Part shown: one piece after another, positions 16,725 through 29,296 of the stretch
Numbering within the stretch: the stretch's first letter is position 1
How the letters are laid out: every line of letters starts with the position of its first letter
Assembly (NCBI GenBank): GCA_020342235.1
Contig: CP073213.1
Span: forward strand, 1,962,501-2,026,500
Direction: 5' to 3'
DNA: 64,000 nt
From: Saccharomycopsis phalli
Taxonomy: Eukaryota; Ascomycota; Saccharomycetes; Ascoideales; Saccharomycopsidaceae
Notes under the pieces: generated by a model
The model's database searches: none
Seen by the model: the letters and a program-made list of their open reading frames with translations, nothing else
What the model was told of the DNA's origin: nothing
Made by a program: the position numbers and the translations under genes

Positions 16725-19700
16725 ATGGCAAACTTGGAGCAACCAATGAGTGCACAGTCGACTGGTTCGCACTCTGACATCCGTTCGTTTGACGGACGGG
16801 TTGGCACCGGTGCGAATGAGCACCAAGAGGCTGCCACTATTTCGCGGATTGCTTCGCGGGTCGATGACCAGGAAACCGATGCGGTCTTGAACCGGATCGA
16901 GACTCTCAGTAGGCAGTTGTCGAACGTCACCACCAGGGACACCTTCACCATCGACCCCACGGACTTTGACTTGGCGGCGATTCTCAAGGGTTTTTTGAAA
17001 AACGCCAAAAAGCGCGACTTTCTCCTCCGGTCCACCGGGGTGCTTTTGAAGGATGTCAGCACCGTGGGCATTGACCAGTCCGCGCATTTTGTACCTACGT
17101 TTGGCAGCGTGGTGAACATCCCTGGGAACATTGCGGCTGCGTTCCAGAACCGGGGCAGCAAGGCCACCCGGAATATATTGAAAAACATCAATGCTGTGGT
17201 CAACGCCGGCGAAATGTGCTTTGTCATTGGCAAGCCTGGAGCCGGGTGCACTACCTTGTTGAAGACGATTGCCGGCGAGGGTTTGGAGCAGTACGAGAGC
17301 ACCTCGGGCACGATTGAGTTTGACGGGATTCCGCAGCAGGAGATGCTCAAGACCCATAAAAACGACTTGGTGTACAACCCGGAGTTGGACGTGCACTTCC
17401 CGCACTTGACGGTCGAGCAGACGTTGAATTTTGCCGTCGGATGCCGGGTCCCCAAGGTCAGAATCAACGCCGTGTCCTCCGATAACTCGGTGCGGGACTA
17501 TGTGCGGTTCAAGACCGATCTTCTAGCCACCATCTTCGGCTTGCGGCATACCTACCAAACCAAGGTCGGCAACGACTTTGTGCGCGGTGTCTCTGGCGGT
17601 GAGCGGAAGCGGGTCTCCATCGCCGAAGCATTGGCAGCAGAAGCAATGGTATACTGCTGGGACAATGCCACTCGGGGATTGGACGCCTCGACGGCATTGG
17701 AGTATGCGTCGGCCATCCGGGTCATGACCAACTTGGTCGAGACCACCAACTTTGTCACCATCTACCAGGCCTCGGAGAAGATCTACGACAAGTTCGACAA
17801 GGTCTTGGTGCTCTATGAGGGCCGGCAGGTGTTCTTTGGCGTCACCACCGAAGCTAAACAGTACTTTGAGGACATGGGCTTTGAGTGCCCAAAGCGACAA
17901 GCGACCCCGGAGTTTTTGACCGCAGTCACCGACCCCAAGGGACGATTCCCACGGGCCGGCTACGAGGACAAGGTGCCGCAGAACGCCGAGGAGTTTGAAC
18001 GCTACTGGCTCAACTCGCCGCACTACCAGCGTCTCCAGGACCAGATTGCGGCTGCTTCCAAGAACACAAACTCCGAGGAGACCAGAGAGTTGTTTTACAA
18101 CTCGTCCAAGCAAGAGAAGAACAAGGTCAAGTCCACCTACACCACCAGCTACTTGAACCAGTTGAAGTTGAACTTCATCCGGAGCTACCAGATTGTCATT
18201 GGCGACTTCACCTACTTGCAGACGCAAATCGTGGCTGACGTTGTCCAGGCATTGATCACCGGGTCCTTGTACTGGAACACCCCAAACTCCACCTTGGGCT
18301 CCTTCTCCCGCGGTGGTATCTTGTTCTTTGCCTGCTTGTACTACTCCTTGGCCGGTCTTGCCTCGGTGACCACCTCCTTTGCCAAGCGGCCAATCCTCTT
18401 GAAGCAAAAGGGCTACTCGTTCTACCACCCATCAACCGAATTCCTCTCCTCCTACATTGTCGACGGCTTGTTCAAGCTCATTGGTATCACCTGCTTCCAC
18501 ATCATCTTGTTCTTCTTGTCCAACTTGAAACGAACCGCAGGGAACTTCTTCATCTTGTACTTGTTTGTCGTGTGGATCTGCATGACCATGAATGCCTTGT
18601 TCCAGATGATCGCCCTCTTGTCGCCAGTGGCTTCCGTCGCAAACTCCGTCGCCGGTTTGTTCATCTTGGCCACCGTCATGTACAGTTCCTTCATGATCCA
18701 GCTCCCTTCCATGCACCCATGGTTCAAGTGGATCAACTACTTGAACCCTGTCCGCTACGCCTTTGAGTCCATGTTGCTCAGCGAGTTCAACAACGTGAAA
18801 ATGGCTTGCTCAAACGTGGTTCCAAGCGGACCTGGCTACGAAAACATCGCCGATCAGAACCGCGTGTGTGCTGCGCCTGGTTCGGTCAAGGGCCAGGAAT
18901 TCGTGACAGGTGCAGCGTACTTGAAAACCGCCTTCACCTACACCCACGGCCATTTGTGGAGAAACTTTGGAATCCTCTGTGGGTTCATGATATTCTTTGT
19001 TATCGTCGCCGCAGTTGCCTCCGAATTCATCAAGCCAGGCACAGTTGGCTTTGACGTCTTGATCTTTAAAAAGAACAAGGCTACCAAAAAGTACATGGAG
19101 GACAGACGCAAGATGCTTGTGTCAGGCGATGAGGAGGCGGGCGAATTGTCCTCCATAGACGATTTGAGCGAGAAGGAGGCCCGCATAAACGATGTCTTTG
19201 ATGGCTTGGGATCAAAGAATATCTTCATGTGGCAGCATGTCAACTATGATATAGTCTTGAAGGACGGGACCCCTAGACGATTGCTCAACGACGTTCAGGG
19301 ATATGTCAAGCCAGGAACCCTCACCGCCCTCATGGGCGAATCCGGTGCCGGTAAGACCACGCTTTTGAACACCTTGTCGCAGAGAATTGACGTCGGCACC
19401 ATCACAGGTGACATGCTTGTCAATGGTAGAGCCTTGGACTCCTCTTTCCAAAGAAGCACGGGGTACGTTCAGCAACAGGATCTTCACGTTTCCGAGTTGA
19501 CTGTTCGCGAGTCCTTGCGATTTGCTGCCCGCTTGAGAAGATCCAGAAGCGTGCCTGACTCGGAGAAGTATGCCTATGTTGAGAGCATCATTTCGATCTT
19601 GGAAATGACCTCATATGCTGACGCTGTGGTTGGTGAGCCTGGTTATGGATTGAACGTCGAACAGAGAAAGAAATTGTCCATTGGCGTTGAGTTGGTGGCT

Positions 19701-21173
19701 AAACCTAACCTCTTGTTGTTCTTGGACGAACCTACTTCTGGATTGGACTCCGAGTCTGCTTGGTCGATCGTCAAGTTACTTCGTGACTTGGCTAATGCCG
19801 GCCAGGCTATCTTGTGCACCATCCACCAGCCTTCTGCTGTCTTATTTGAGGAGTTTGATCGTTTGTTGTTGTTGAAAAAGGGCGGCCACACCGTCTATTT
19901 TGGCGATATCGGCAAACGGTCTCACACTCTCTTGAGCTATTTTGAAGGCCAGGGATCTAGAAAGTGTCTTGAACATGAGAATCCAGCCGAGTACATCTTG
20001 GAAGCTATTGGTGCTGGTGCTACTGCCTCAGTCAAGGAAGATTGGGGAGAGTTGTGGAGAAACTCGCCAGAGTGTGCCAACACCACAAAGGAAATCGAGG
20101 AACTCATTAGACTGTCGAGTGCAATTGAGGGCGAAAAGGGACATGAGCTAGTGTCTACTAGCAAGTTTGTGACACCTTACTGGTACCAATTGTCTAACCT
20201 CGTTTCAAGAACTGCCCTCCAGTTTTACAGAGACCCTACCTATATCATGGCTAAGATGATGTTGATGATAACCGGTGGATTGTTTGTTGGTTTCACGTTT
20301 TGGAATGCTGGCCACAGTGTCATTGGAATGCAAAATGCAATGTTCTCCATCTTTCTTTCTATTGTGGTATCGGCTCCATTAGTGCACCAAATCCAGGACC
20401 GGGCACTCAACTCCCGAGAATTGTTTGAGGTCAGAGAGTCAAAGTCGAACACGTACCACTGGTCGACGTTATTGTTGGCACAATTCTTCAACGAGCTTCC
20501 TTACCATTTGGTGTTTGGTACCATCTACTTCATTGCCTTGTACTTCCCAGTGTACCGAAAGTACGACTCCTTCACTATTGGATCATACTATCTATTCTGG
20601 GTCATTATGTTCCAGATATACTTTATTTCCTTTGGTCTATTTATCGTCTACATGTGTCCAAACTTGCCCTCAGCTGCGGTGATTGTGTCCTTGTGTCTCT
20701 CATTTATGATATTGTTTTGCGGTGTGGTTCAGCCAAAGCCGTTGATGCCGGGCTTTTGGACTTTTATGTGGAAGGTCTCCCCATACACATATTTTGTCCA
20801 GAACTTTCTTTCGTTGGCGTTACACAACCTTAATGTGGAATGTAAGCCTACGGAATACGCCATATTTGATGCTCCTTCTGGCCAAACCTGTGCGCTGTAC
20901 CTTGCTGACTTTATGAAGCTCCATGGTGGCTACTTGAGAAACCCAGATTCCACCACTGGTTGCGGATACTGCCCATATAAAGTTGGTGATGCCTACCTTG
21001 AGACCGTGAATGTGTCATTCAATCACATCTGGAGAAACTTTGGGTTTATGTGGGTTTATATCATCTTCAATATTAGTGCCATGTTGATTGGTTACTACTT
21101 GATACGGGTGCGAACCAAGCCATTGATCAAATTTGATTTTAGCAAAATAGTTAAAAGATCAAAAAAAAACTAG
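16725..21173 (+). CDS. PDR-type ABC multidrug transporter, Cdr1-like
   Basis: The 1482-residue protein has the full-size reverse layout (NBD-TMD)2 of the Pdr5/Cdr1 family (Cdr1 1501 aa). NBD1 carries the degenerate Walker A GKPGAGCTT, the signature VSGGERKRVS and Walker B CWDNATRGLD. NBD2 carries the canonical GESGAGKTT, the degenerate signature LNVEQRKKLS and LLFLDEPTSGLD. This pairing of one regular and one deviant site is a hallmark of the family. Each half ends in six membrane spans with cysteine-containing outer loops. It pumps azoles, other drugs and lipids across the plasma membrane. Cdr1, Cdr2, Cdr4 and other paralogs cannot be told apart here. Only two CTG codons were found. A solo-LTR-like relic begins 40 bases after the stop. 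Confidence 0.95.
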   Translation: MANLEQPMSAQSTGSHSDIRSFDGRVGTGANEHQEAATISRIASRVDDQETDAVLNRIETLSRQLSNVTTRDTFTIDPTDFDLAAILKGFLKNAKKRDFLLRSTGVLLKDVSTVGIDQSAHFVPTFGSVVNIPGNIAAAFQNRGSKATRNILKNINAVVNAGEMCFVIGKPGAGCTTLLKTIAGEGLEQYESTSGTIEFDGIPQQEMLKTHKNDLVYNPELDVHFPHLTVEQTLNFAVGCRVPKVRINAVSSDNSVRDYVRFKTDLLATIFGLRHTYQTKVGNDFVRGVSGGERKRVSIAEALAAEAMVYCWDNATRGLDASTALEYASAIRVMTNLVETTNFVTIYQASEKIYDKFDKVLVLYEGRQVFFGVTTEAKQYFEDMGFECPKRQATPEFLTAVTDPKGRFPRAGYEDKVPQNAEEFERYWLNSPHYQRLQDQIAAASKNTNSEETRELFYNSSKQEKNKVKSTYTTSYLNQLKLNFIRSYQIVIGDFTYLQTQIVADVVQALITGSLYWNTPNSTLGSFSRGGILFFACLYYSLAGLASVTTSFAKRPILLKQKGYSFYHPSTEFLSSYIVDGLFKLIGITCFHIILFFLSNLKRTAGNFFILYLFVVWICMTMNALFQMIALLSPVASVANSVAGLFILATVMYSSFMIQLPSMHPWFKWINYLNPVRYAFESMLLSEFNNVKMACSNVVPSGPGYENIADQNRVCAAPGSVKGQEFVTGAAYLKTAFTYTHGHLWRNFGILCGFMIFFVIVAAVASEFIKPGTVGFDVLIFKKNKATKKYMEDRRKMLVSGDEEAGELSSIDDLSEKEARINDVFDGLGSKNIFMWQHVNYDIVLKDGTPRRLLNDVQGYVKPGTLTALMGESGAGKTTLLNTLSQRIDVGTITGDMLVNGRALDSSFQRSTGYVQQQDLHVSELTVRESLRFAARLRRSRSVPDSEKYAYVESIISILEMTSYADAVVGEPGYGLNVEQRKKLSIGVELVAKPNLLLFLDEPTSGLDSESAWSIVKLLRDLANAGQAILCTIHQPSAVLFEEFDRLLLLKKGGHTVYFGDIGKRSHTLLSYFEGQGSRKCLEHENPAEYILEAIGAGATASVKEDWGELWRNSPECANTTKEIEELIRLSSAIEGEKGHELVSTSKFVTPYWYQLSNLVSRTALQFYRDPTYIMAKMMLMITGGLFVGFTFWNAGHSVIGMQNAMFSIFLSIVVSAPLVHQIQDRALNSRELFEVRESKSNTYHWSTLLLAQFFNELPYHLVFGTIYFIALYFPVYRKYDSFTIGSYYLFWVIMFQIYFISFGLFIVYMCPNLPSAAVIVSLCLSFMILFCGVVQPKPLMPGFWTFMWKVSPYTYFVQNFLSLALHNLNVECKPTEYAIFDAPSGQTCALYLADFMKLHGGYLRNPDSTTGCGYCPYKVGDAYLETVNVSFNHIWRNFGFMWVYIIFNISAMLIGYYLIRVRTKPLIKFDFSKIVKRSKKN

Positions 21174-21753
21174 TCGTTTATAATTAATTTAAAATCATAA
21201 TAATATAATAAATGTAATGAAGAGGGAGGTTTACCCTAATATTTTTGTGTTCCGGTTCTTGGTGCTATTTCTTGTCTTTTTCCAAACTTGTTTTCTGGCT
21301 CAATTTCATGTACGAAGGCAATGGTCTAGCCAAGTCCATTCCCTTTCTACAAAGAGAACGAGTCTCCTTTTTCCAAGTATAAATTAGTCAGACTTTTCAT
21401 TGAATAGTCAAGTAAAAATATTTTGCTATTTTATCAACTCGTATCCTAGTTAATACATTACAATAATAGTAGTGATTCTTTTTCCAATTCTGGTGGAATT
21501 TCAGTGTGCATGTCTTTTTTGTCAATACATCGACGTATTTGATGGGTGAATATCGACTTCCAACTCATTTTAAAATTTTCATTTGAATATTGAACCTGTT
21601 GGAAGAAAATAATAGTAGGACAAATAATTAAAAAAAGGCAAATCCAGTAAACAGAACTAGCTCGGCATTTCAAGGACTTTCATACTACTCCAATACATCC
21701 AAATCATTAGTGTAACTACAGCAATATAAATAATAAATTAATGTACATATAGT
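21174..21753. other. intergenic region between the ABC gene and chitinase
   Basis: The two genes converge across 580 AT-rich bases. Apart from the LTR-like relic there is a 71-codon minus frame (21458-21673) without recognisable features, which is not called. The rest is probably 3' untranslated and terminator sequence. Confidence 0.4.
21213..21462 (+). mobile_element. solo-LTR-like relic, copy A
   Basis: A 250-bp segment begins TGTAAT and ends ATTACA, giving the TG...CA inverted ends usual for yeast LTRs. It is flanked by ATAAA and ATAAT, a near-match target duplication. It shares its start (TGTAATGAAG, then AGGTTTACCCTAA), a TATA-like AAGTATAAAT and its end (CTATTTTATCAAC, CTAGTTA) with the segment at 29497-29732. 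It has no coding part and looks like an old, diverged solo LTR. The family is not assigned. Confidence 0.5.
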
Positions 21754-23829
<2,076 letters not shown>

Positions 23830-24803
23830 GTTGATTGCAATATTGATGAATCTCTCTGGTGGATCCCAGTATTTATATCATTTTCACAGAATCAATGGTA
23901 TTCAGAAATTCTGAAAAGTTTGCAGGATCGGCAGAATTCAATCATGTTAGATGTACATCCCGATATGCAAATCCATGATGGAAACAGGAGGGCCAGAGGC
24001 CGAATAAGGTTTCCACTCTGCTTGCATTGCTGATTATCGGCACAAGCGTGGAATACATGGGAAAGTGGTATGATTAATAAAAAATAAACATCAATTGAGC
24101 TATTAGAACATCAATTCCTGAATTTATTGGATCATATCCGCAGAATTGCCCATGCTTGCTGCCAATATCGAAAGATCCATGTCTCAGATGTGCATATTAA
24201 CCGATGAGCTTAGTATGGCTTAGTATGCGCATGTAGACAACCAGCACGAACATTACCGAAAATGGAAACACCCCTTCTAATACAGTACAAAGCATCAATC
24301 CGATTCGGATCGAACTTTAACAATCTCGTCCGCATTTCATACGGCCCATATCATTTTGATAAATCTGGATTCCATCACGTGTAAATTCCTCCCGAGGGTT
24401 CCCCCACGTTTGTAGTGCTGGTGGTTGCCAGGATTATTACACCAGGCTAATGAGTGTGCTAGCCTCATTACTGCCAGGAACACAGGTATAATTAGTGGGA
24501 TCTACAACTCATGTTGTCAACATCTCATCGTTGATCTCTATTGTATAATATGTTTTCTTAATGAAGTATTGGCCAGCCTCGTGTATTTCCCCGAGACGCA
24601 CTGGCAACTACAAGGGTATCTCGAATGACTTGGTACTGGGTTTTGCAGCCAACATAAAAGTGTGTAGATTTGGAAAAAAGCATAGATTATAAGGTTTCTT
24701 ACGTGATTGTGTCCTAGAAGGAGTGTATAGAAAATATACAACTGACAGCAAGCCATGAACAAGCCTCCTCAAACTGAAGCCCATGGCGCATGCACGATGG
24801 GCT
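23830..24803. promoter_or_regulatory. chitinase upstream region
   Basis: The 974 bases lie between the chitinase start and the THG1 stop. AACCAGCA at 24239-24246 matches the Ace2/Swi5 consensus RRCCAGCR, in keeping with Ace2 control of daughter-cell chitinase in yeasts. A CACGTG occurs at 24376-24381. Several short frames near 24425-24853 show no recognisable features. No RNA gene was seen. Confidence 0.45.
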
Positions 24804-25687
24804 TCATATCTCGCTAAGTAACCAACGTCGGCTGATCCAAAAGCCATCACCAATTAAATCAACGTGCTGGGTAACTATTTTCCTCTTGCGTCTTTTCTTG
24901 TCCCGCCGTTGCTTTTGCCTTTCACTTAGCTCAATTCCACTGTCCGCCACCACCAGCAGACCAGTCTCCTCCATTTCCCTAAAGATCACTGATCCCTTTT
25001 TGAATATCTCGGGCTCGTTGTTATAATTGATTCCAAACTCCTTGTACAAGATCTCGTTCTTGTCTTTCGCCAAACTGCCAATCAAGCGATTCTCAGCCTC
25101 TTTTGGACTGACACCGCCCTTTAACACCAATGTCCAGAACACAGTGTTGTACAAATTGTTGATGTGGCAGTCTACCTGGCGCCAGCTAAAATATTGCCTC
25201 ACTCGCTTCTCATTTGGATACACTACTGCCCTACCATCAAACGTCGGTAGACCCTTCAGCAATTCCAAGGGAGTATGCGGGAAAAATTCGGGCCAGTAAA
25301 ACGTGTAGAAGCTGGTAAACGAACTGACAAAAGTGCTCACCAATTTGGACTCTCGTCGTTCAAACAAGTCGGTATCCTGCCGCAACAAGAATGAATATTC
25401 GTCGGAATCCCCATACGCAAGCACCGCATCAGGAAGTGACTCCATGACAGAATGCGCAGCCTTATTCATTAGTAGCAATGCTCTGCTATCGTTGGGCTTT
25501 TCAAACTCATAGTTCTTTGTAAACTTGTGGAACCCTCTTCCGTCTATTCTGACGACAATAAACCCATCTTGCATAAGAAAATTCTCCCGCTCCCATTGCT
25601 TCACAACCTCATATCTCCGAGTTAATATAGTCCTAATAATATACCGGTCCTAATAATATATTAGTCCACTTACTGAGAATTTGCCAT
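24804..25687 (-). CDS. THG1: tRNA(His) guanylyltransferase Thg1, two exons
   Basis: Exon 2 (24804-25614) encodes the Thg1 core and exon 1 (25674-25687) the first 14 bases, giving 274 residues. The spliced start MANSQYEVVKQWERENF aligns without gaps to the family start (MANSKFEYVK type). Without splicing no ATG-started protein includes this region. Metal ligands D29 (VVRIDGRGFHKF) and D74/D76 (YGDSDEYSF) and the HINNLYNTVFW motif are present. The enzyme adds the extra G-1 to the 5' end of tRNA-His, needed for histidyl-tRNA synthetase. It shares a 105-base promoter with RPA135. The C-terminus is lysine/arginine-rich (RQKQRRDKKRRKRKIV), an extension not in the yeast protein I remember. Confidence 0.93.
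25615..25673 (-). other. THG1 spliceosomal intron, 59 nt
   Basis: On the coding strand the donor is GTAAGT, the branch motif TATTAAC lies 7 nt before the end and the acceptor is GAG. Removal joins ATGGCAAATTCTCA to ATATGAGG in frame. An alternative TAG acceptor 18 bases upstream also keeps the frame but adds six residues that break the alignment to Thg1. Confidence 0.8.
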
Positions 25688-25792
25688 TGGCTGTCGCACA
25701 AATCTCCCACTTCACATCTCATCTCCATTGTTACCCGGTAACATCTCGAAAAAATTTTTGTGCAGTGAAATATTTTAGACAGTCAGTTAGCC
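25688..25792. promoter_or_regulatory. THG1/RPA135 bidirectional promoter
   Basis: In 105 bases there are CTCATCTC (25718-25725, PAC-like on the other strand), the palindrome GTTACCCGGTAAC (25730-25742, Reb1-type) and GAAAAAATTTTT (25748-25759, RRPE-type). PAC and RRPE mark ribosome-biogenesis genes in yeasts. The same three elements recur before RRP12. Confidence 0.6.
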
Positions 25793-28700
25793 ATGGGGGC
25801 CGATTTGAAATTCAATACATTAAAAACTACCAGCAGATTTCAGAATCCCCCAAAGGATGCTACCGCATATCCTCTTTTGGCGGAAGCTATTTATCCGCAC
25901 ATCCACTCGTTCAATGCTCTTGTAGACAGTACTGAAGAGGGTCTTTTGAATAAGGCAGTGAAGGACATTGGAAAGAAGACTGTCTTTGACAGCAGTGACT
26001 ACAGATCGGCCAATCGGTTGAAAATCTGGATTGATTCGGTTCAGTTATTGAAGCCTCAGGTGTCTAGTTTTGACAAGACATCGTTAGAGAGAAAGACCTT
26101 CCCGGTCGAGTGTCGTGAGCGAATGTCTAGTTACAGAGGGAGATTTCTCTTGAAGTTGTGCTGGAGTGTGAATGACGGTCCTGAGCAATCGGAAATCCGA
26201 GAAGCAGGACAGGTTCCTATCATGTTAAAGTCGAACCGGTGCCATCTTCAGAACTTGAGTCCCGATGAGTTGGTGCAAGCTAAGGAGGAAACCGACGAGT
26301 TGGGGGGTTATTTTGTGGTGAATGGTCTTGAGAAGTTGATCCGGATGTTGATTGTGCAGAGAAGAAACCACCCGATGGCGATCATCCGACCTTCGTTTGA
26401 GAACCGGGGCTACTCATACACCAAGTTTGGTATACAAATCCGATGTGTGAGACCGGACCAGACGTCGCAGACAAATGTATTACACTACTTGAAGAACGGT
26501 AACCTTACTTTTCGATTTGCATGGCGCAAGAACGAGTACTTGGTGCCGGTGATGATGATTATGAATGCCTTGGTCGAGACCAACGACCGGGAGATTTTTG
26601 ACGGGATTGTTGGGTCGGACACCTCTGATTCCTTCTTGACTGATCGTATGGAGTTGTTGCTCCGAGCATATAAAGGATACGGCTTGAAGTCGCAGCTTGA
26701 GGCGTTGGCATTTCTCGGAGACAAGTTTCGAGTTGTGTTTGGGGTTCCGGAGGACATGTCAGACATTGAGGTTGGCCGGGAGATTTTGAGGCGGATTGTG
26801 CTTGTGCACTTGCCAAACAACGAGGACAAGTTCCGGATGCTCTTGTTTATGATTCGGAAGTTGTATACTTTGGTTGCTGGGGACTGCTGTGCCGACAATC
26901 CGGATAGCGCGCAGCACCAGGAGATCTTGTTGGGGGGATTCTTGTATGGCATGATCTTAAAGGAGAAGATGGAGGAGTACTTGACGCTGATCACGCAGCA
27001 GATCACCACGGACATTGACCGTGGCGTGGCGATCAACTTCTCGGATAAGAAGTACATGATGCGGGTGTTTTCCAAGATCAACGAGAACATTGGGCAGAAG
27101 CTCCAGTACTTTTTGTCCACGGGCAACTTGGTTTCCCAGTCTGGTTTGGACTTGCAGCAGGTGTCCGGATACACTGTTGTCGCCGACAAGATCAACTTCT
27201 ACCGGTTCTTGTCGCAGTTCCGCATGGTGCACAGAGGTTCGTTCTTTGCCCAGTTGAAGACCACCACGGTGCGGAAGCTTTTGCCGGACTCGTGGGGCTT
27301 CTTATGTCCGGTACACACTCCCGACGGATCGCCGTGCGGATTGTTGAACCATTTGTCGCACAAGTGCAAGGTCACCACCGAGGAGTCGGATGTGTCCCGT
27401 GTCGTTGGTGTATTGGGGCTCTTGGGCATTACGTCCAAGTTGGGTTCTGCTGCCGGGCCGAGCGTCACTTGTATCCAGTTGGATGGAAAGATTGTCGGCT
27501 GGTGTTCACATGAACAGGCCAAGATTGTGGCCGACACGTTGCGGTTCTGGAAAGTCGAAGGTAAACACGGGTTGCCGCTTGACATGGAGATTGGCTACGT
27601 GCCTCCATCGACCAAGGGCCAATACCCAGGGTTGTTTTTGTTTGGCGGGCGGTCGCGCATGATCCGTCCGGTGAAGTACTTGCCATTGGCGCTGACCGAC
27701 GTCGTGGGTCCGTTTGAGCAAGTGTACATGAACATCGCAGTGAGACCATCGGAGATCCAATCAGACGTGCACACCCACGTGGAGTTTTCGCCGACAAACA
27801 TCTTGTCGATCTTGGCGAACTTGACGCCATTTTCGGACTTCAACCAGTCGCCGCGGAATATGTACCAGTGCCAGATGGGTAAGCAGACCATGGGCACACC
27901 GGGCGTGGCGTTGGCACATCGGTCCGACAACAAGCTCTACCGGCTTCAGACGGGCCAGACGCCGATTGTCAAGGCGAACTTGTACGACGAGTACGGCATG
28001 GACAACTTTCCAAACGGCACCAACGCGGTAGTAGCGGTGATTTCGTACACCGGCTACGATATGGATGACGCGATGATCATCAACAAGTCGGCGGACGAAC
28101 GTGGATTTGGGTACGGGGTGGTGTACAAAGTGGAGAAGGTGGACTTGGGCATGAGCCGGCGACGGGGCGACCCGATCACCCAGCACTTTGGCTTTGGCAA
28201 GGACGAGTGGCCGGAGGAATGGAAGGAGAAGTTGGATTCCGACGGATTGCCGTTGATTGGCACCAAGGTCGAGGAAGGAGACCCGATTGTGGCATACTAC
28301 GATGACACCTTGGGCAAGACCAAGGTCAAGACATATCATTCGTCGGAGCCGGCCTGCATCGAAGAGGTGAAATTGATCGGCGATGACAAGGGCAGCGAGG
28401 AGTTGCAGATGATCACGATAAAGTACAGGGTGGATCGGCACACCCAAATCGGGGACAAGTACTCCTCCCGACACGGGCAAAAAGGTGTCTGTTCCAGAAA
28501 ATGGCCGACGGTCGACATGCCCTTCTCCGAATCCGGAATGCAGCCGGACGTCATCATCAACCCGCACGCCTTTCCTTCGCGTATGACAATCGGCATGTTT
28601 GTCGAGTCCTTGGCCGGAAAGGCTGGTGCGTTGCATGGCATCGCCCAGAACTCGACTCCTTGGCAATTCTCCGAAGACGACACCCCTGCAGACTACTTTG

Positions 28701-29296
28701 GCGAACAGCTCTTGAAGGCAGGTTATAACTACCATGGTAACGAGCCAATGTATTCCGGCGCCACCGGCGAAGAATTGCGGGCCGACATATACATTGGGTT
28801 GGTGTACTATCAGCGATTGAGACACATGGTGAACGACAAGTTCCAAGTGCGGTCCACTGGGCCGGTGAACAGCTTGACCATGCAGCCGGTCAAGGGCCGT
28901 AAGCGGTCGGGTGGTATTCGTGTCGGTGAAATGGAGCGTGACGCTCTCATTGGCCACGGCTCGGCGTTCTTGTTGCAGGACAGATTGTTGAACTGCTCGG
29001 ACTATACCCAGACGCCAATCTGCAGAGGCTGTGGCTCCTTGTTGAACACCCAGACCTCTGTTCCTAGAATAGGGCAAAAGGCTTCCATCAGATGTCGTCG
29101 CTGCGCCCAAAAACTCGACTCGGAGAAGCCAGTCAAGCCTCAGGATGAGTCGGATATATGGGAGGACGGACAGGGCAACCGGTTTGTAGGTGGCTCCAAT
29201 ACAACCACCATTGGAATTCCGTTTGTGTTGAAATACTTGGACTCCGAGTTGGCGGCCATGGGGATTAAAATGTGCTACAACCTACATCCTAAATGA
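25793..29296 (+). CDS. RPA135: RNA polymerase I second-largest subunit (Rpa135)
   Basis: The 1167-residue protein is a second-largest polymerase subunit and matches the Pol I version rather than Rpb2 or Ret1: FQNPPKDATAYPLLAEAI, HIHSFNALVDS, SYRGRFLLKLCWSVNDG and IRMLIVQRRNHPMAIIRPSF are near-identical to yeast Rpa135. The catalytic-side motifs GYDMDDAMIINKSA and GDKYSSRHGQKGV are intact, and the C-terminal zinc ribbon CRGCG...CRRC is present (about residues 1073-1100). It forms half of the active centre that transcribes the 35S rRNA precursor in the nucleolus. Only two CTG codons occur in 1168, at 26987 and 27692. Long antisense frames here (for example 27761-29110) are shadows of its codon bias. 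Confidence 0.97.
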   Translation: MGADLKFNTLKTTSRFQNPPKDATAYPLLAEAIYPHIHSFNALVDSTEEGLLNKAVKDIGKKTVFDSSDYRSANRLKIWIDSVQLLKPQVSSFDKTSLERKTFPVECRERMSSYRGRFLLKLCWSVNDGPEQSEIREAGQVPIMLKSNRCHLQNLSPDELVQAKEETDELGGYFVVNGLEKLIRMLIVQRRNHPMAIIRPSFENRGYSYTKFGIQIRCVRPDQTSQTNVLHYLKNGNLTFRFAWRKNEYLVPVMMIMNALVETNDREIFDGIVGSDTSDSFLTDRMELLLRAYKGYGLKSQLEALAFLGDKFRVVFGVPEDMSDIEVGREILRRIVLVHLPNNEDKFRMLLFMIRKLYTLVAGDCCADNPDSAQHQEILLGGFLYGMILKEKMEEYLTLITQQITTDIDRGVAINFSDKKYMMRVFSKINENIGQKLQYFLSTGNLVSQSGLDLQQVSGYTVVADKINFYRFLSQFRMVHRGSFFAQLKTTTVRKLLPDSWGFLCPVHTPDGSPCGLLNHLSHKCKVTTEESDVSRVVGVLGLLGITSKLGSAAGPSVTCIQLDGKIVGWCSHEQAKIVADTLRFWKVEGKHGLPLDMEIGYVPPSTKGQYPGLFLFGGRSRMIRPVKYLPLALTDVVGPFEQVYMNIAVRPSEIQSDVHTHVEFSPTNILSILANLTPFSDFNQSPRNMYQCQMGKQTMGTPGVALAHRSDNKLYRLQTGQTPIVKANLYDEYGMDNFPNGTNAVVAVISYTGYDMDDAMIINKSADERGFGYGVVYKVEKVDLGMSRRRGDPITQHFGFGKDEWPEEWKEKLDSDGLPLIGTKVEEGDPIVAYYDDTLGKTKVKTYHSSEPACIEEVKLIGDDKGSEELQMITIKYRVDRHTQIGDKYSSRHGQKGVCSRKWPTVDMPFSESGMQPDVIINPHAFPSRMTIGMFVESLAGKAGALHGIAQNSTPWQFSEDDTPADYFGEQLLKAGYNYHGNEPMYSGATGEELRADIYIGLVYYQRLRHMVNDKFQVRSTGPVNSLTMQPVKGRKRSGGIRVGEMERDALIGHGSAFLLQDRLLNCSDYTQTPICRGCGSLLNTQTSVPRIGQKASIRCRRCAQKLDSEKPVKPQDESDIWEDGQGNRFVGGSNTTTIGIPFVLKYLDSELAAMGIKMCYNLHPK

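Noticed and set aside
16496-17467. 323-codon minus frame over the start of the ABC transporter
   Set aside because: Overlaps a clear gene and has no motif; arises from its codon bias.
21458-21673. 71-codon minus frame with a hydrophobic stretch
   Set aside because: Overlaps the LTR-like relic end and AT-rich 3' DNA; no support as a gene.
27761-29110. 449-codon open frame antisense to RPA135
   Set aside because: Shadow of RPA135 codon bias; the composition (His, Val, Arg-rich) has no recognisable domain.
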